The position numbers were made by a program, and so were the translations under genes. Shown here piece after piece: positions 63,566 to 64,000 of a DNA stretch of 64,000 nt; position 1 is the stretch's first letter, and each line of letters opens with the position of its first letter. Source of the DNA: Rhynchopus sp. YZ270_cl-10 (lineage: Eukaryota > Euglenozoa > Diplonemea > Diplonemida > Diplonemidae); assembly GCA_964035575.1 (NCBI GenBank), contig OZ037873.1:1240001-1304000 (forward strand). Reading direction: 5' to 3'. The notes below the pieces were generated by a model. It was not told the origin of the DNA and did not search any database. It saw nothing but the letters and a program-made list of their open reading frames with translations.

Positions 63566-63792
63566 GGACCCAGGTGTCCAGGTGCCCACATAGCTGAGAA
63601 TAAGACTTGGGGACCCGGGACCCGGTTATTCTCAGCCGGACTGGGACACAACTATGTGAAGGCGCTGTGGGTCCGCCTGAAAGCGGGTCGGGGACCCGGT
63701 CGCGGGAGGGTGGGGGCCTAGTCCAAGTCCTACTGTACCTAGTACCCGGGACTCGGGACCCGGCTTATTCTCAGCTATGGGTACCCGGACCC
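63566..63792. mobile_element. GC-rich fold-back next to the GCAGTGGCACATG block
   Basis: The left arm CATAGCTGAGAATAAG, then GGGACCCGGGACC, is inverted at the right as GGGACCCGG, then CTTATTCTCAGCTATGGG. The outer GGTGCCC/GGGTACC parts also pair. It is about 225 bp. Confidence 0.72.
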
Positions 63793-64000
63793 GCAGTGGC
63801 ACATGCCCTCAAGTGTGAGTGACCCACACATGAGGGAATGCGACACCGCAAAAACTCTTCGTGCACCTTCGGGTGCAATGCCGCAGACAGGCCAAACAGC
63901 GTTGGACTCAGAGGAATTCCTGCTGTGCAGGTAACAAACATGAGAACCAACTCCCAGTAACAAGGGGCGCCTTTTGGCGGGCGTTGTTGAGGGTGTTTGG
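63793..64000 (+). repeat. GCAGTGGCACATG repeat block, copy 2 (cut by window end)
   Basis: GCAGTGGCACATGCCCTCAA, GAGGGAATGCGACACCGC, GAGAACCAACTCCCAG and GTTGAGGGTGTTTGG match 27613-27812 on the same strand. It adds a GGACTCAGAGGAATTCCTGC segment absent there. It probably continues past the window. Confidence 0.8.

Noticed and set aside
1-64000. tRNA, 5S rRNA, snRNA and spliced-leader genes
   Set aside because: I looked for T-loop boxes, the known kinetoplastid and diplonemid leader endings, and conserved snRNA motifs, and found none. Absence is not certain by eye.

Overview
This is a nuclear window from a unicellular eukaryote that I cannot identify. It holds four recognisable protein-coding genes, all on the + strand. 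They are a Derlin-type ER protein (622-1472, two exons), a 1508-residue protein with two PH/TH1-like segments (5436-10413, five exons), a PHO80/U-type cyclin (11865-12626) and a NEK-like protein kinase (60938-62941). Introns are GT-AG, and four of the five use the donor GTATGT. Exons are GC-moderate. Everything else is AT-rich and full of A and T homopolymer runs. Polypyrimidine tracts sit just before several start codons. Single-strand gene order, pyrimidine tracts and a PHO80-type cyclin would suit a euglenozoan such as a diplonemid, but I found no spliced-leader gene, so this is only a guess.

Layout: 0-12.6 kb carries three genes with a tandem 0.8 kb duplication between the first two. From 12.6 to 60.5 kb no ordinary gene is visible. 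This 48 kb is built of transposon-like elements and short dispersed repeats. At 60.5-60.8 kb lies a minus-strand fragment of nuclear large-subunit rRNA with an internal duplication, followed by the kinase gene and by fold-back and dispersed repeats to the window end.

The mobile fraction has three layers. (1) DNA-transposon-like elements with terminal inverted repeats (TIRs). Six have perfect 8-bp target duplications, hAT-like; two of these are copies of one family. A seventh has a weaker 7-bp duplication. There are three TA-flanked elements, a piggyBac-type remnant with TTAA ends, and one element whose empty site can be read from sister repeats. (2) Small fold-back elements of 70-210 bp, one family showing arms that covary between copies. 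(3) Many short repeats of 30-160 bp ending in A- or T-runs. In my reading nearly all lie in the same orientation as the genes.

The most unusual signal is a set of about 20 small hairpins with the loop ACGAGAG or close variants. Their stems change in compensating fashion between copies (TAAGC/GCTTA, GTGC/GCAC, GTAC/GTAC, ATGC/GCAT), so they look selected or propagated as RNA structures. A second signal is a GC-rich near-palindromic cassette (GCGCCGCAGGCGC and relatives) shared by elements with unrelated ends. All element calls come from reading the sequence by eye. No similarity search was run.
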